A DNA stretch of 64,000 bases from Pseudomonas chlororaphis subsp. aurantiaca. GTDB taxonomy: Bacteria; Pseudomonadota; Gammaproteobacteria; Pseudomonadales; Pseudomonadaceae. The stretch's first letter is position 1. Each line of letters starts with the position of its first letter. Shown here in pieces: positions 47,139-56,021 of this stretch. Both the position numbers and the translations under genes were made by a program. The DNA is taken from the NCBI RefSeq assembly GCF_013466605.1, contig NZ_CP059162.1, forward strand, positions 744,001 to 808,000, given 5' to 3'. The notes beneath the pieces were generated by a model that was not told the origin of the DNA, searched no databases, and was given only the letters and a program-made list of their open reading frames with translations.

Positions 47139-48035
47139 ATGAAGACTCCAAAACGCATTGAACCCCTGATCGAGGACGGTCTGGTCGACGAGGTGCTGCG
47201 CCCACTCATGAGTGGTAAAGAAGCAGCTGTTTATGTGGTGCGCTGCGGCAACGAATTACGTTGCGCCAAGGTTTACAAGGAGGCGAACAAACGAAGTTTT
47301 CGTCAGGCGGCCGAGTATCAGGAAGGCCGCAAGGTGCGCAACAGCCGTCAGGCTCGCGCGATGGCCAAGGGGTCCAAGTTCGGGCGCAAGGAGGCCGAGG
47401 ATGCCTGGCAGAACGCCGAAGTGGCGGCGCTGTTCCGCCTGGCCAATGCCGGCGTGCGGGTGCCCAAGCCGTTCGACTTCCTCGAAGGCGTGCTGCTGAT
47501 GGAGTTGGTGGCGGATGAGTACGGCGATGCTGCGCCGCGCCTGAATGATGTGGTGTTGGAGCCGGATCAGGCCCGCGAATATCACGCTTTCCTGATTTCC
47601 CAGATCGTGCTGATGCTGTGTACCGGCCTGGTGCACGGTGACCTGTCCGAGTTCAACGTGCTGCTGACCCCCGAGGGTCCGGTGATCATCGACCTGCCCC
47701 AGGCGGTGGATGCGGCGGGCAACAACCATGCTTTCAGCATGTTGGAGCGGGATGTCGGCAACATGGCGTCCTACTTCGGGCGGTTTGCCCCGGAGCTCAA
47801 GCGCACCCGTTACGCCAAGGAGATGTGGGCGCTGTACGAAGCCGGCACCCTGCACCCGGCCAGCGTGTTGACCGGCGAGTTCGACGATCCGGAAGAACTG
47901 GCGGATGTCGGCGGCGTGCTGCGGGAAATCGAGGCGGCGCGCCTGGACGAGGAGCGGCGCCAGGCCATGCGCATGGTCGACGACGCGCCACCGACCAAGT
48001 CCGAGGAACCACCGCCTCCGCCCTGGATGCAATGA
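47139..48035 (+). CDS. RIO1-type serine protein kinase
   Basis: Atypical protein kinase. The 298-residue protein has the nucleotide-binding lysine Lys44 (RCAKVYK), the catalytic loop VHGDLSEFNVLL with Asp168 and Asn173, and the metal-binding Asp185 in IIDLPQAV, all intact. The N-terminal residues (LIEDGLVDEVLRPLMSGKEA) are typical of the bacterial RIO1 group. The C-terminus is Pro-rich. It matches PA4780 of P. aeruginosa. In eukaryotes RIO1 acts in small-subunit ribosome maturation; the bacterial target is unknown. The closest purine-rich stretch (AAAGGA) is 16 bases from the ATG. Confidence 0.93.
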   Translation: MKTPKRIEPLIEDGLVDEVLRPLMSGKEAAVYVVRCGNELRCAKVYKEANKRSFRQAAEYQEGRKVRNSRQARAMAKGSKFGRKEAEDAWQNAEVAALFRLANAGVRVPKPFDFLEGVLLMELVADEYGDAAPRLNDVVLEPDQAREYHAFLISQIVLMLCTGLVHGDLSEFNVLLTPEGPVIIDLPQAVDAAGNNHAFSMLERDVGNMASYFGRFAPELKRTRYAKEMWALYEAGTLHPASVLTGEFDDPEELADVGGVLREIEAARLDEERRQAMRMVDDAPPTKSEEPPPPPWMQ

Positions 48036-48089
48036 TTCACGGGCACAAAAAATCCGGCCGAGGCCGGATTTTTTTGTGCCCGTGAATCA
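48036..48089. terminator. Strong terminator after the RIO1 kinase gene
   Basis: ATCCGGCC-GAG-GGCCGGAT flanked by A-run and T-run, inside a larger inverted repeat that pairs GATTCACGGGCAC with GTGCCCGTGAATC. The core is a classic bidirectional intrinsic terminator. Confidence 0.93.
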
Positions 48090-48091
48090 CG

Positions 48092-48192
48092 TAGCCGCTG
48101 CCGCAGGCTGCGATCGACTGCGAAGCAGAGCGCTGCTCTTGAAGCCGCCAGAAGGGCCTTTGGCCCTTATCGCAGCCTGCGGCAGCGGCTAC
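48092..48192. repeat. REPIN, copy 2
   Basis: Same arms as copy 1 (GTAGCCGCTGCCGCAGGCTG starting at 48092, inverse ending at 48191). The spacer holds AGAAGGGCCTTTGGCCCTT. It lies between the RIO1 terminator and the 3' end of cueR, touching the cueR stop. Confidence 0.9.
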
Positions 48193-48193
48193 A

Positions 48194-48595
48194 TCACGCG
48201 CAGCACCCGCCCGAAGCCAGGTCCTTGAGAATCGGACAATCCGGGCGATGGTCGCCATGGCAGTGCCGCACCAGGTCCTGCAGGGTGTCGCGCAGCCCGG
48301 CCAGCTCGGCGATTTTCCGGTTGAGCTCGTCGATGTGCTGGCGGGCCAGGGCTTTGACATCGGCGCTGGCGCGCTGGCGGTCCTGCCACAGGGTCAGCAG
48401 CTTGCCCACTTCCTCCAGGGAAAACCCCAGGTCCCGCGAGCGCTTGATAAAGGCCAGGTTGTGCAGGTCGTCGTCACCGTACAGGCGGTAGCCGCTGTCG
48501 CTGCGATGGGCCGGCCTGAGCAGGCCGATGGACTCGTAGTAGCGGATCATCTTGGCGCTCAGGCCGCTCTTGCGGGCTGCTTGGCCGATGTTCAT
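48194..48595 (-). CDS. cueR: Copper-responsive MerR-family regulator CueR
   Basis: Activates copper-export genes when it binds Cu(I). The 133-residue protein has the MerR HTH start ([26 protein letters not shown]), a long dimerisation helix, and the metal loop CHGDHRPDC, two cysteines seven residues apart as in CueR. It ends in a GGCCA tail. Its ATG overlaps the copA stop (ATGA), so regulator and pump are translated together. Two promoters with the MerR-type 19-bp spacer nearby (51019 and 51621) are its likely targets. Confidence 0.95.
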   Translation of the reverse strand: MNIGQAARKSGLSAKMIRYYESIGLLRPAHRSDSGYRLYGDDDLHNLAFIKRSRDLGFSLEEVGKLLTLWQDRQRASADVKALARQHIDELNRKIAELAGLRDTLQDLVRHCHGDHRPDCPILKDLASGGCCA

Positions 48596-50988
48596 CGGGC
48601 GTCCTCCAGGTCTTTGGGTTGCCAGGTTTTCAACAGTAGCGCATTGCTCACCACGCTGACGCTGGACAGCGCCATGGCCGCCCCGGCCAGCACCGGGTTG
48701 AGCAGGCCGAACGCTGCCAGCGGAATGCCGATCAGGTTGTAGACGAAGGCCCAGAACAGGTTCTGGCGGATCTTCGCGTAGGTCTTGCGGCTGATCTCCA
48801 GGGCCGCCGGCACCAGGCGCGGGTCGCCACGCATCAGGGTGATCCCTGCCGCGTGCATCGCCACATCGGTACCGCCGCCCATGGCGATGCCGATGTCGGC
48901 GGCGGCCAGGGCCGGAGCGTCGTTGATACCGTCGCCGACCATCGCCACCACGCCAGTCTTTTTCAGTTCGGCGACCGTGGCGGCCTTGTCGGCCGGCAGC
49001 ACTTCGGCATGCACGTTGGTAATGCCCAGGGCCTCGGCGACTACCTTGGCGCTGCCGCGATTGTCGCCGGTCAGCAGGTGGCTGCCGATATGGCGTGCGC
49101 CCAGTTGTCGTACCGCTTGCAGGGCGCCGGGCTTGAGGGTGTCGCCGAAGGCGAACAGGCCCAGTACATGGGGTTGCGGCTGCTGTTCGATCAGCCAGGA
49201 CAGGGTGCGGCCTTCGCTTTCCCAGGCCTGGGCCGAGGCTGCCAGGTCGCCGGCCTGCAGGCCGCTTTCTTCCAGCAGGCGCCGATTGCCCAGGGCCAGC
49301 TGACGGCCGTCCAGGGTGCCGGCGATGCCGCGGCCGGTCAGGGACTGGCTGGCGCTGACGTCGGCCACCGCCAGCTGGCGCTCGGCGCACAGGTCGAGAA
49401 CGGCCTTGGCCAGCGGATGCTCGCTGCCGCGTTGCAGGGCGCCGGCCAGTTGCAGCAGGCGGTCTTCGTCGCCATCGACCGCATCCAGGTGAGCGATGCG
49501 TGGCGTGCCGGAAGTCAGGGTACCCGTCTTGTCGAAGACCACGGTGCTGACTTCATGGGCACGCTCCAGGGCTTCGGCGTCCTTGATCAGGATCCCGTGG
49601 CGGGCGGCGACGCCGGTACCGGCCATGATCGCGGTCGGCGTGGCCAGCCCCAGCGCGCAGGGACAGGCAATGACCAGCACCGCGACCGCATTGATCAGCG
49701 CGGTTTCCAGCGGCGCGCCATACAGCCACCAGCCGATCAGCGTCGCCAGGGCCAGCACCAGTACCGCCGGCACGAACACCTGGCTGACCCTGTCCACCAG
49801 CTTCTGGATCGGTGCCTTGCCGGCCTGGGCGTCTTCCACCAGGCGGATGATGCGCGCCAGCACGGTTTCCGCGCCGAGGGCCAGGGTCCGCACCAGCAGC
49901 CGGCCTTCGCCGTTGATGGCGCCGCCGGTGACCGGGTCGCCGGGCTGTTTCGGTACTGGCAGGCTTTCGCCGCTGATCAGGGCTTCGTCGGCATGGCTCT
50001 GGCCTTCGACCACTTCGCCGTCCACCGGGAAGCGCTCGCCAGGCTTGACCAGCACCAGGTCGTTCAGGCGCAGGGCGCTGATCGCCACGTCCCGCTCACG
50101 GCCATCGACGACCAGGATCGCCCGCTCCGGGCGCAAGGCTTCGAGGGCGCGGATGGCGCTGGCGGTCTGGCGCTTGGCGCGGCTTTCCAGGTACTTGCCC
50201 AGCAGCACCAGGGCGATCACCACGGCCGAGGCCTCGAAGTACAGGTGCGGCATGCTGCCGGCGGGGGTGATGGCCCACTGGTACAGGCTCAAGCCGTAAC
50301 CGGCGCTGGTGCCCAGGGCCACCAGCAGGTCCATGTTGCCGGCACCGGCGCGCACGGCTTTCCAGGCGGCGACATAAAAACGCGCACCGAAGATGAATTG
50401 CACCGGCGTGGCCAGGACGAACTGCGCCCAGGCCGGCAGCATCCAGTGCAGGCCAAAGGGTTGTACCACCATGGGCAGCACCAGCGGCAGGGCCAGCAGG
50501 ATCGCCAGCACCAGGGACCAGCGTTCGCGCTGCAGGCGTTGCTGCTGATCGTCGCGTTCGGGGCGTTCGGCCTGCCACAGGGTGGCGGAGTAGCCGGCCT
50601 TGTCGACGGCGGCGATCAGGCTGGCGCTATCGACCTGGCCCAGCAGATCGACGTGCGCGCGTTCGTTGGCCAGGTTGACGCTGACCCGGGTGACCCCGGC
50701 CACCTTGCTCAGCGCGCGTTCCACACGGCCGACGCAGGGGGCGCAGGTCATGCCGCCGATATTCAGTTCCAGGCTGTGGGCCGGCACGCTGTAGCCGGCA
50801 TCCTGCACCGCGGCCATCAGCGCCGGCAGGCTGTCGCTGGGCGCCTGGACGCGGGCCTGTTCGGTGGCGAGGTTGACGCTCACGGCCACGGCGCCGGCGA
50901 CCTTGCTCAAGGCACGCTCCACGCGCCCAGCGCAGCTGGCGCAGGTCATGCCGGCAATCGGCAGGTCAAAAGTGGTTGATTCGGACAT
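48592..50988 (-). CDS. copA: Cu(I)-exporting P-type ATPase CopA
   Basis: Inner-membrane P1B ATPase pumping Cu(I) to the periplasm. The 798-residue protein has two N-terminal metal-binding domains ([10 protein letters not shown] and [10 protein letters not shown]), eight membrane helices with [11 protein letters not shown], the phosphorylation site [20 protein letters not shown], and [14 protein letters not shown]. The ATG at 50988 follows AGGGAG; a GTG nine bases upstream is less likely. Expression should start at the CueR-type promoter at 51019-51049, giving a leader of about 25 bases. Confidence 0.96.
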   Translation of the reverse strand: MSESTTFDLPIAGMTCASCAGRVERALSKVAGAVAVSVNLATEQARVQAPSDSLPALMAAVQDAGYSVPAHSLELNIGGMTCAPCVGRVERALSKVAGVTRVSVNLANERAHVDLLGQVDSASLIAAVDKAGYSATLWQAERPERDDQQQRLQRERWSLVLAILLALPLVLPMVVQPFGLHWMLPAWAQFVLATPVQFIFGARFYVAAWKAVRAGAGNMDLLVALGTSAGYGLSLYQWAITPAGSMPHLYFEASAVVIALVLLGKYLESRAKRQTASAIRALEALRPERAILVVDGRERDVAISALRLNDLVLVKPGERFPVDGEVVEGQSHADEALISGESLPVPKQPGDPVTGGAINGEGRLLVRTLALGAETVLARIIRLVEDAQAGKAPIQKLVDRVSQVFVPAVLVLALATLIGWWLYGAPLETALINAVAVLVIACPCALGLATPTAIMAGTGVAARHGILIKDAEALERAHEVSTVVFDKTGTLTSGTPRIAHLDAVDGDEDRLLQLAGALQRGSEHPLAKAVLDLCAERQLAVADVSASQSLTGRGIAGTLDGRQLALGNRRLLEESGLQAGDLAASAQAWESEGRTLSWLIEQQPQPHVLGLFAFGDTLKPGALQAVRQLGARHIGSHLLTGDNRGSAKVVAEALGITNVHAEVLPADKAATVAELKKTGVVAMVGDGINDAPALAAADIGIAMGGGTDVAMHAAGITLMRGDPRLVPAALEISRKTYAKIRQNLFWAFVYNLIGIPLAAFGLLNPVLAGAAMALSSVSVVSNALLLKTWQPKDLEDAR

Positions 50989-51018
50989 CACTGACACTCC
51001 CTGTAAACGGTGGTCTAC

Positions 51019-51049
51019 AGGATCAACCTTGCCATGCTGGCAAGGTCAA
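51019..51049 (-). promoter_or_regulatory. CueR-type promoter of copA
   Basis: On the minus strand TTGACC (-35, 51044-51049), 19 bases, then GATCCT (-10, 51019-51024). The spacer holds the dyad ACCTTGCC-n5-GGCAAGGT. A 19-bp spacer with a centred dyad is the hallmark of MerR-family promoters. Confidence 0.92.
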
Positions 51050-51149
51050 GCGCCATGGTGCGGGGTGCTTCAATCTGTCTCGGGGTACGCCAGGATCGTC
51101 GCCCGTGCCGGTTCCGGGAGGGACAGGGCGCAGGCGACGACCCGGGGCC

Positions 51150-51533
51150 TCAGTATCCCAGGCCGGTGCGCTGGAGGTGCAGGCCCGACGGGCTCATGGC
51201 GATGCGGAACTTCAGCACGTCGCCGGCCTTCAGGCTGATGTCCTGGGAGCCTGGCGCGAGCATGCCCGGGTTGCAGCCCGGCATCTGCCCCGGCAGCAGT
51301 TTCAGGCGCAGCGAGACTTTGCCCGGCGGCAAGTTGAAGGATGTGGCTTGTTCCTGGAACAGCCGACCCGCCAACTGGTCCTGGATGTACAGGCCGATTT
51401 CGCAGGACGTGGCGACTTCCAGCCGTTCCCGGGAAATGATCAGGACGCCGTAGTCCTCGCCGGCGGCATTGACCGAAGGGGTGGCCGCGATCAGGCCGAG
51501 GAGGCTGAACAGGCTGATAACCGACCAGCGCAT
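51150..51533 (-). CDS. Exported protein of unknown function in the copper cluster
   Basis: A 127-residue protein with a signal peptide (VISLFSLLGLIAATPSVNA), then about 104 residues rich in beta-strand pattern (EDYGVLIISRERLEVATSCE, FNLPPGKVSLRLKLLPGQMP). Two cysteines remain after cleavage. No family was recognised, though the PGK-VSLRLKL strand pattern recalls PEGA-like small beta domains. AGGAG precedes the ATG; the longer frame to 51659 crosses the copZ promoter. It lies between the copA and copZ promoters, so a role in copper handling is possible but not shown. Confidence 0.75.
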   Translation of the reverse strand: MRWSVISLFSLLGLIAATPSVNAAGEDYGVLIISRERLEVATSCEIGLYIQDQLAGRLFQEQATSFNLPPGKVSLRLKLLPGQMPGCNPGMLAPGSQDISLKAGDVLKFRIAMSPSGLHLQRTGLGY

Positions 51534-51620
51534 GGCTGAATCTCCTAGTGTCGTGTCGTTGAGGGGTGAAGCTTGGCCGAGCGCGTCGCCGATTGCCAGC
51601 CCGGCAGATGCATCCGGAAC

Positions 51621-51651
51621 TTGACCTTGCCATGATGGCAAGGTCGAGACT
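51621..51651 (+). promoter_or_regulatory. CueR-type promoter of copZ
   Basis: TTGACC (-35, 51621-51626), 19 bases with the dyad ACCTTGCC-n5-GGCAAGGT (51624-51644), then GAGACT (-10, 51646-51651). The dyad arms are identical to those of the copA promoter, so one regulator should serve both. Confidence 0.92.
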
Positions 51652-51681
51652 GGCGACAACCCTCACTACAGGAGAAGCGTC

Positions 51682-51879
51682 ATGCAAGTGTTCAATGTCG
51701 AAGGTATGTCCTGCGGTCACTGCGTCCGGGCCATCACTCAGGCGGTGCAGAGCAAGGACCCGGCGGCCAGCGTCAAGGTCGATCTCGGGGCCAGGGAAGT
51801 GGGTGTGGAAAGCCGCTTGTCCGCCGACGAGGTGATCAGCCTGATCAGCGAAGAAGGGTATGCGGTCAAGCTGGCCTGA
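51682..51879 (+). CDS. copZ: Copper chaperone CopZ
   Basis: A 65-residue cytosolic heavy-metal-associated domain protein that hands Cu(I) to CopA. The metal-binding loop GMSCGHC lies at residues 8-14, and the C-terminus EEGYAVKL closes the ferredoxin-like fold. Full length for the family. AGGAGAAGC precedes the ATG, about 30 bases after the CueR-type promoter. Confidence 0.95.
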   Translation: MQVFNVEGMSCGHCVRAITQAVQSKDPAASVKVDLGAREVGVESRLSADEVISLISEEGYAVKLA

Positions 51880-51986
51880 GCGGATTTAATCGGTCTTTTT
51901 AATAGTTAGCGACCTATCGGAATGTTCAAGGCCTCCAAGCGCGGATAGACTGTCGAGCTGCCGACCGACCCGCACCTGGATGCCTG

Positions 51987-53183
51987 ATGAACCTTCGCAC
52001 AATCCTGATTCTCGGCGCCCTGAGCGCCTTCGGTCCTCTGGCCATCGACTTCTATCTGCCGGCGTTCCCGGCGATGGCGCTGGCCTTTGGCACCGATGAA
52101 AAACACGTTCAGCTGACCTTGGCGGCCTACTTTCTCGGCCTGTCCATCGGCCAGCTGGCCTACGGCCCCGTGGCCGACCGCTTTGGCCGGCGCATCCCGT
52201 TGCTGGCCGGGGTGGGGCTGTTCACCCTGGCGTCCCTGGCCTGTGCCTACGCACCGAACCTGGAATGGCTGATCGGTGCGCGCTTCGTCCAGGCACTGGG
52301 CGGTTGCGCGGGCATGGTGATTTCCCGGGCGGTGGTCAGCGACAAGTGCGACGCGGTGGGTTCGGCCAAGGTGTTTTCCCAACTGATGCTGGTCATGGGT
52401 TTGGCGCCGATCCTGGCGCCGATGCTCGGCGGCCTGCTGGTGAATCTCTACGGCTGGCAGTCGATCTTCATCATGCTGACCCTGTTCAGCGCCCTGGCCG
52501 GTCTGGCGGTGGCGCTGGGCTTGCCGGAAAGCCTGCCGGCCCATGTGCCGCGCCAACCCTTGTCCGGCGCCTTGCGCCAGTACGGTCGGTTGCTGGCTGA
52601 CCGGGTGTTTCTCGGCCATGCCCTGACCGGGGGCATCGCCATCGCCGGGATGTTTGCCTACATCGCCGGTTCGCCTTTCGTCTTCATCAAGCTCTACGGC
52701 GTGCCGGCCGAGCACTTCGGCTGGTTCTTCGGGATCAACGCCGGCGGCTTCATCCTGGTGGCGCAGATCAATGCACGGTTGCTGGCCAAGCACGGCCCGG
52801 CGTTCCTGCTGGCGCGCACGGTGTGGATCTACCTGGTGGGTGGCCTGGCGCTGCTCGCCGTCAGTTCGCTGCATCCGGCACAACTCTGGCCGCTGCTGGT
52901 GCCGCTGTTCATTTGCATCGCCAGCCTGGGTTGCATCCTTCCCAATGCCTCGGCCTGCGCCATGAACGGTCAGGGTGTACGGGCCGGCAGTGCCTCGGCG
53001 ATGCTCGGCTGCCTGCAGTTCAGCGTGGCGGCCGGCGCCGCGGCGCTGGTGGGTGTGCTGCACGACGGCAGCGCCGTGCCGATGGCGACGGTCATCAGCC
53101 TGTGTGGGATTCTGGTGGTGACGCTGGCGATGGTCACCCGGAAATTGCAGAACGCCAGGGCGCTGCAAGCCGCCCAGCTGTAA
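51987..53183 (+). CDS. Bcr/CflA family drug-resistance MFS transporter
   Basis: Proton-driven exporter of the DHA1 group with 12 membrane helices in 398 residues. Motifs include the start GALSAFGPLAIDFYLPAFPA (with the family Asp/Tyr), GPVADRFGRR between helices 2 and 3, and RALGGCAGMV-type helix 4 sequence. Substrates of relatives include bicyclomycin and sulfathiazole, but none can be assigned here. It ends one base before the end of the convergent 59-residue protein gene. Confidence 0.9.
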   Translation: MNLRTILILGALSAFGPLAIDFYLPAFPAMALAFGTDEKHVQLTLAAYFLGLSIGQLAYGPVADRFGRRIPLLAGVGLFTLASLACAYAPNLEWLIGARFVQALGGCAGMVISRAVVSDKCDAVGSAKVFSQLMLVMGLAPILAPMLGGLLVNLYGWQSIFIMLTLFSALAGLAVALGLPESLPAHVPRQPLSGALRQYGRLLADRVFLGHALTGGIAIAGMFAYIAGSPFVFIKLYGVPAEHFGWFFGINAGGFILVAQINARLLAKHGPAFLLARTVWIYLVGGLALLAVSSLHPAQLWPLLVPLFICIASLGCILPNASACAMNGQGVRAGSASAMLGCLQFSVAAGAAALVGVLHDGSAVPMATVISLCGILVVTLAMVTRKLQNARALQAAQL

Positions 53184-53363
53184 TCAGCCGGCGGCGCGCT
53201 GTTGGCTTTCGGGGAATTGATGGGGAGCGTGCAGACGCGTTTCCAGCGTATTGGCGAAGGCTCGGGCTTCGGCCTCGCTGCGGAAGGTCACCGCATGTTG
53301 GTCGAGTTGAACCTGCCATTGGGAGCCTTTGGATTTTGCCAATTCTTTTATCAGGATCTTCAT
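53184..53363 (-). CDS. Small protein of unknown function
   Basis: A 59-residue charged protein (MKILIKELAKSKGSQWQVQL, then TFRSEAEARAFANTLETRL). It has the look of a small alpha/beta protein and no membrane segment. GAGGAGGT stands eight bases before the ATG, one of the best ribosome binding sites in the window, which supports a real gene. A longer frame from 53465 adds a hydrophobic segment but without such a site. No family recognised. Confidence 0.7.
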   Translation of the reverse strand: MKILIKELAKSKGSQWQVQLDQHAVTFRSEAEARAFANTLETRLHAPHQFPESQQRAAG

Positions 53364-53510
53364 TGCTGACCTCCTCGGGTAAAAGATTTGCACTGCAAGG
53401 GCCCCCAGTGTAGACCCGAATACGGTCACAAGTATGACAAGGATCAACTCTCGGACTGACGGCATCCTGCCCCTTTCCGGAGCCGGCAGGACTGCCGTCC
53501 GCTCCCTGCC

Positions 53511-54524
53511 TCAGAACCCTTCCAGCACGATCTTGCCCTTGGCCTTGCCGCTTTCCAGCAAGGCGTGAGCGCGCCGCAGGTTGGCCGCGTTGATCGTGCC
53601 GAAGTGCTCGCCGAGGGTGGTCTTCAGGGTGCCGGCGTCGATCAGCTCGGCGACGCGATTGAGCAGCTTGTGCTGCTCCTGCATGTCCGCGGTCTCGAAC
53701 AGCGAACGGGTGTACATGAACTCCCAGTGCAGCGACAGGCTCTTGCGCTTGAGCTTGGTCACGTCGAGGGTTTTCGGATCGTCGATCAGCGCCAGCCGGC
53801 CCTGGGGCGCGAGCGCCTCGACCAACTCGTCCAGGTGCGCATCGGTCTGGGTCAGGCTGGCGACATGGGTGACGCTGGCCTGGCCGGCTTTCTTCAGCTC
53901 CTGGCTCAGCGGCTGGCTGTGGTCGATCACCAGGTCGGCGCCCAGCTCGCGTACCCAACCCTGGGTTTCTGCGCGTGAGGCGGTGCCTATGACCTTGAGG
54001 CCGGTGAGCTGGCTGGCCAGTTGGGTGAGGATCGAACCCACGCCGCCGGCCGCGCCGACGATCAACAGGCTCTGCTGCCGATCGGCCTGGCCTTCGGCGA
54101 TCTGCAGGCGCTCGAACAGCAGTTCCCAGGCGGTGATCGCGGTCAGCGGCAGGGCGGCGGCTTCGGCGAAACCCAGGCTCTTGGGCATATGGCCGACGAT
54201 GCGCTCGTCCACTACGTGCAGTTCGCTGTTGCCGCCGGCGCGGGCGATCGAGCTGGCGTAGAACACCTTGTCGCCGGCCTTGAACAGGCTGACGTCGCTG
54301 CCCACCGCCTTGACCACCCCGGCCACGTCCCAGCCCAGCACCTTGGCGGCGCCGCCTTCAGGCTGGACGTTCTGGCGAACCTTGGTGTCCACCGGGTTGA
54401 CCGAGATGGCTTTGACTTCCACCAGCAGGTCGCGTGGGCCGGCGACCGGTTCCGGCAGTTCGATGTCTTGCAGGGACAAAGGATCGTCGATTGGCAGGGA
54501 GGCGTAGTAGGCGATGGCTTTCAT
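53511..54524 (-). CDS. Zinc-type alcohol dehydrogenase-like / NADPH:quinone reductase
   Basis: MDR-superfamily oxidoreductase, probably NADPH-dependent and zinc-free. The 337-residue protein has the GroES-like start (LPEPVAGPRDLLVEVKAISV, NPVDTK) and a Rossmann domain with LLIVGAAGGVGSILTQLA. The catalytic-zinc cysteine is absent, as in quinone reductases. It lies 32 bases after the ABM-domain gene on the same strand, a pairing often seen in quinone redox cycling. The divergent LysR gene is the likely regulator. Confidence 0.85.
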   Translation of the reverse strand: MKAIAYYASLPIDDPLSLQDIELPEPVAGPRDLLVEVKAISVNPVDTKVRQNVQPEGGAAKVLGWDVAGVVKAVGSDVSLFKAGDKVFYASSIARAGGNSELHVVDERIVGHMPKSLGFAEAAALPLTAITAWELLFERLQIAEGQADRQQSLLIVGAAGGVGSILTQLASQLTGLKVIGTASRAETQGWVRELGADLVIDHSQPLSQELKKAGQASVTHVASLTQTDAHLDELVEALAPQGRLALIDDPKTLDVTKLKRKSLSLHWEFMYTRSLFETADMQEQHKLLNRVAELIDAGTLKTTLGEHFGTINAANLRRAHALLESGKAKGKIVLEGF

Positions 54525-54556
54525 GGTGAGTTTTCCTGATGAAGATGAAGGTTGGG

Positions 54557-54850
54557 TCAGAGGATCAGCAGCAGGCGCTTGAGCTCGAAGTGCTCGATCG
54601 CCTCGCGGGTCTGGTTGAGAAAGTGCTGGAAGTGCGCCGTGGCGTTGTGAAACTCCAGGGCCGCTTCGTCGTCCCAGCGCTCCAGTACATAAAAGGTGCC
54701 TGGGTCTTCGGCGTCCTGGTGCAGGTTGTAGTACTGGCAGCCGGCTTCTTCACGGCTCGGTTGCACCAGGGCGGTGAGTTCGCGTTGGAGCAGGGCTTGC
54801 TGGCCGCTCTTCGCGACAAGGGTGGCGATGGCGGTAAAGGCTTGCGACAT
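54557..54850 (-). CDS. Antibiotic-biosynthesis-monooxygenase (ABM) domain protein
   Basis: A 97-residue dimeric alpha+beta-barrel protein of the YgiN/quinol-monooxygenase type (SREEAGCQYYNLHQDAEDPG, FYVLERWDDEAALEFHNAT). Substrate unknown; relatives oxidise quinols. First gene of a two-gene operon with the quinone-reductase-like gene, divergent from the LysR regulator across a 122-base AT-richer gap that should hold both promoters. Confidence 0.87.
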   Translation of the reverse strand: MSQAFTAIATLVAKSGQQALLQRELTALVQPSREEAGCQYYNLHQDAEDPGTFYVLERWDDEAALEFHNATAHFQHFLNQTREAIEHFELKRLLLIL

Positions 54851-54972
54851 GGCGGTGTCCTTCAGCGGGTATGACAGGCTGGTGTGAGAGTGCGCAGATC
54901 ATTGGCCATTTCCCGCGAAGATAAAACCGGCTAAAACAGCAGTCTCTTTCAATATTTTTTTGATAATGCCCG

Positions 54973-55911
54973 GTGAGCCAGATGCTGCGATTCGATGACC
55001 TGCAATTGTTCGTGCGCGCCGCCGACCTCGGCAGCCTGTCCGCCGCGGCGCGGGTCATGGACCTGTCGGCGGCGGTGGCCAGCGCCGCCCTCAAGCGCAT
55101 CGAGCAGCAGCTCGGCGCCCGGCTGCTGGCGCGTTCGACCCGTAGCCTGCGCCTGACCGCCGAGGGTGAAGGGTTTCTCGAATACGCCCGCGCGGCCCTG
55201 AGCAACCTGGAGGAAGGGCGGCGCCTGCTGGCCAGCGGGCAGGATCAGGTCAGCGGCGTTCTCCAGCTGTCCGCGCCCTCGGACTTCGGCCGCAACCTGT
55301 TGTTGCCCTGGCTCGACCAGTTCCAGCAGGAGCACCCCAAACTCACGGTGCGCCTGCTGCTGGGCGACCGTATCGCCGACCTGTTTCGCCAGCCGGTGGA
55401 CATCGCCCTGCGTTATGGCGAACCGGAAGACTCCAGCCTGGTGGCCCTGCCGGTCGCACCGCAGAACCGCCGGGTGCTGGTGGCCGCCCCCGAGTACCTG
55501 GCCCGCCACGGCGAACCGCGCCAACTGGGGCAACTGGCCCAGCACAATTGCCTGCTTTACATGCTCGGCAGCCGGGTGCACGACCACTGGAGTTTCCATG
55601 ACGGCAAGCGCGAGGTCGGCCTGACGGTCAGCGGCGATCGTTTCAGCGACGATGCCGATGTGGTGCGCCTGTGGGCGGTGGCGGGGCGGGGCATCGCCTA
55701 CAAGTCCTGGCTCGACGTGGCGGCCGATGTGCTGGCCGGGCGGCTCAAGGTGCTGATGCCGGAGCTGCGCTGCGAACGGGCACCGCTGAACCTGTTGTGC
55801 GCCCATCGGGCGCAGTTGAGCAAACCGGTGAAGCTGCTGCGGGACATGTTGCAGGCGCGCTGCGCTGAAATCTCCGTGCATTACCCCAGGCCAACCCCCA
55901 CCGATCATTGA
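54973..55911 (+). CDS. LysR family transcriptional regulator
   Basis: A 312-residue regulator with an N-terminal winged HTH (LQLFVRAADLGSLSAAARVM, TRSLRLTAEGEGFLEYA) and a LysR substrate-binding domain (GVLQLSAPSDFGRNLLLPWL). It belongs to the group that includes many redox and aromatic regulators. The GTG at 54973 or the ATG three codons later could be the start; neither has a clear ribosome binding site. Divergent from the ABM/quinone-reductase operon, its probable target. Confidence 0.92.
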   Translation: MSQMLRFDDLQLFVRAADLGSLSAAARVMDLSAAVASAALKRIEQQLGARLLARSTRSLRLTAEGEGFLEYARAALSNLEEGRRLLASGQDQVSGVLQLSAPSDFGRNLLLPWLDQFQQEHPKLTVRLLLGDRIADLFRQPVDIALRYGEPEDSSLVALPVAPQNRRVLVAAPEYLARHGEPRQLGQLAQHNCLLYMLGSRVHDHWSFHDGKREVGLTVSGDRFSDDADVVRLWAVAGRGIAYKSWLDVAADVLAGRLKVLMPELRCERAPLNLLCAHRAQLSKPVKLLRDMLQARCAEISVHYPRPTPTDH

Positions 55912-56021
55912 CCCTGGCCGGCGGCGTCGTTGCGGGGTGCGGGCAGGTCGCATCCAGCACTGAGCGGCGGCGTCGATCTTGCACACTCAACTGCAGACCA
56001 TTCAATCGGGGGGGACGGGGC

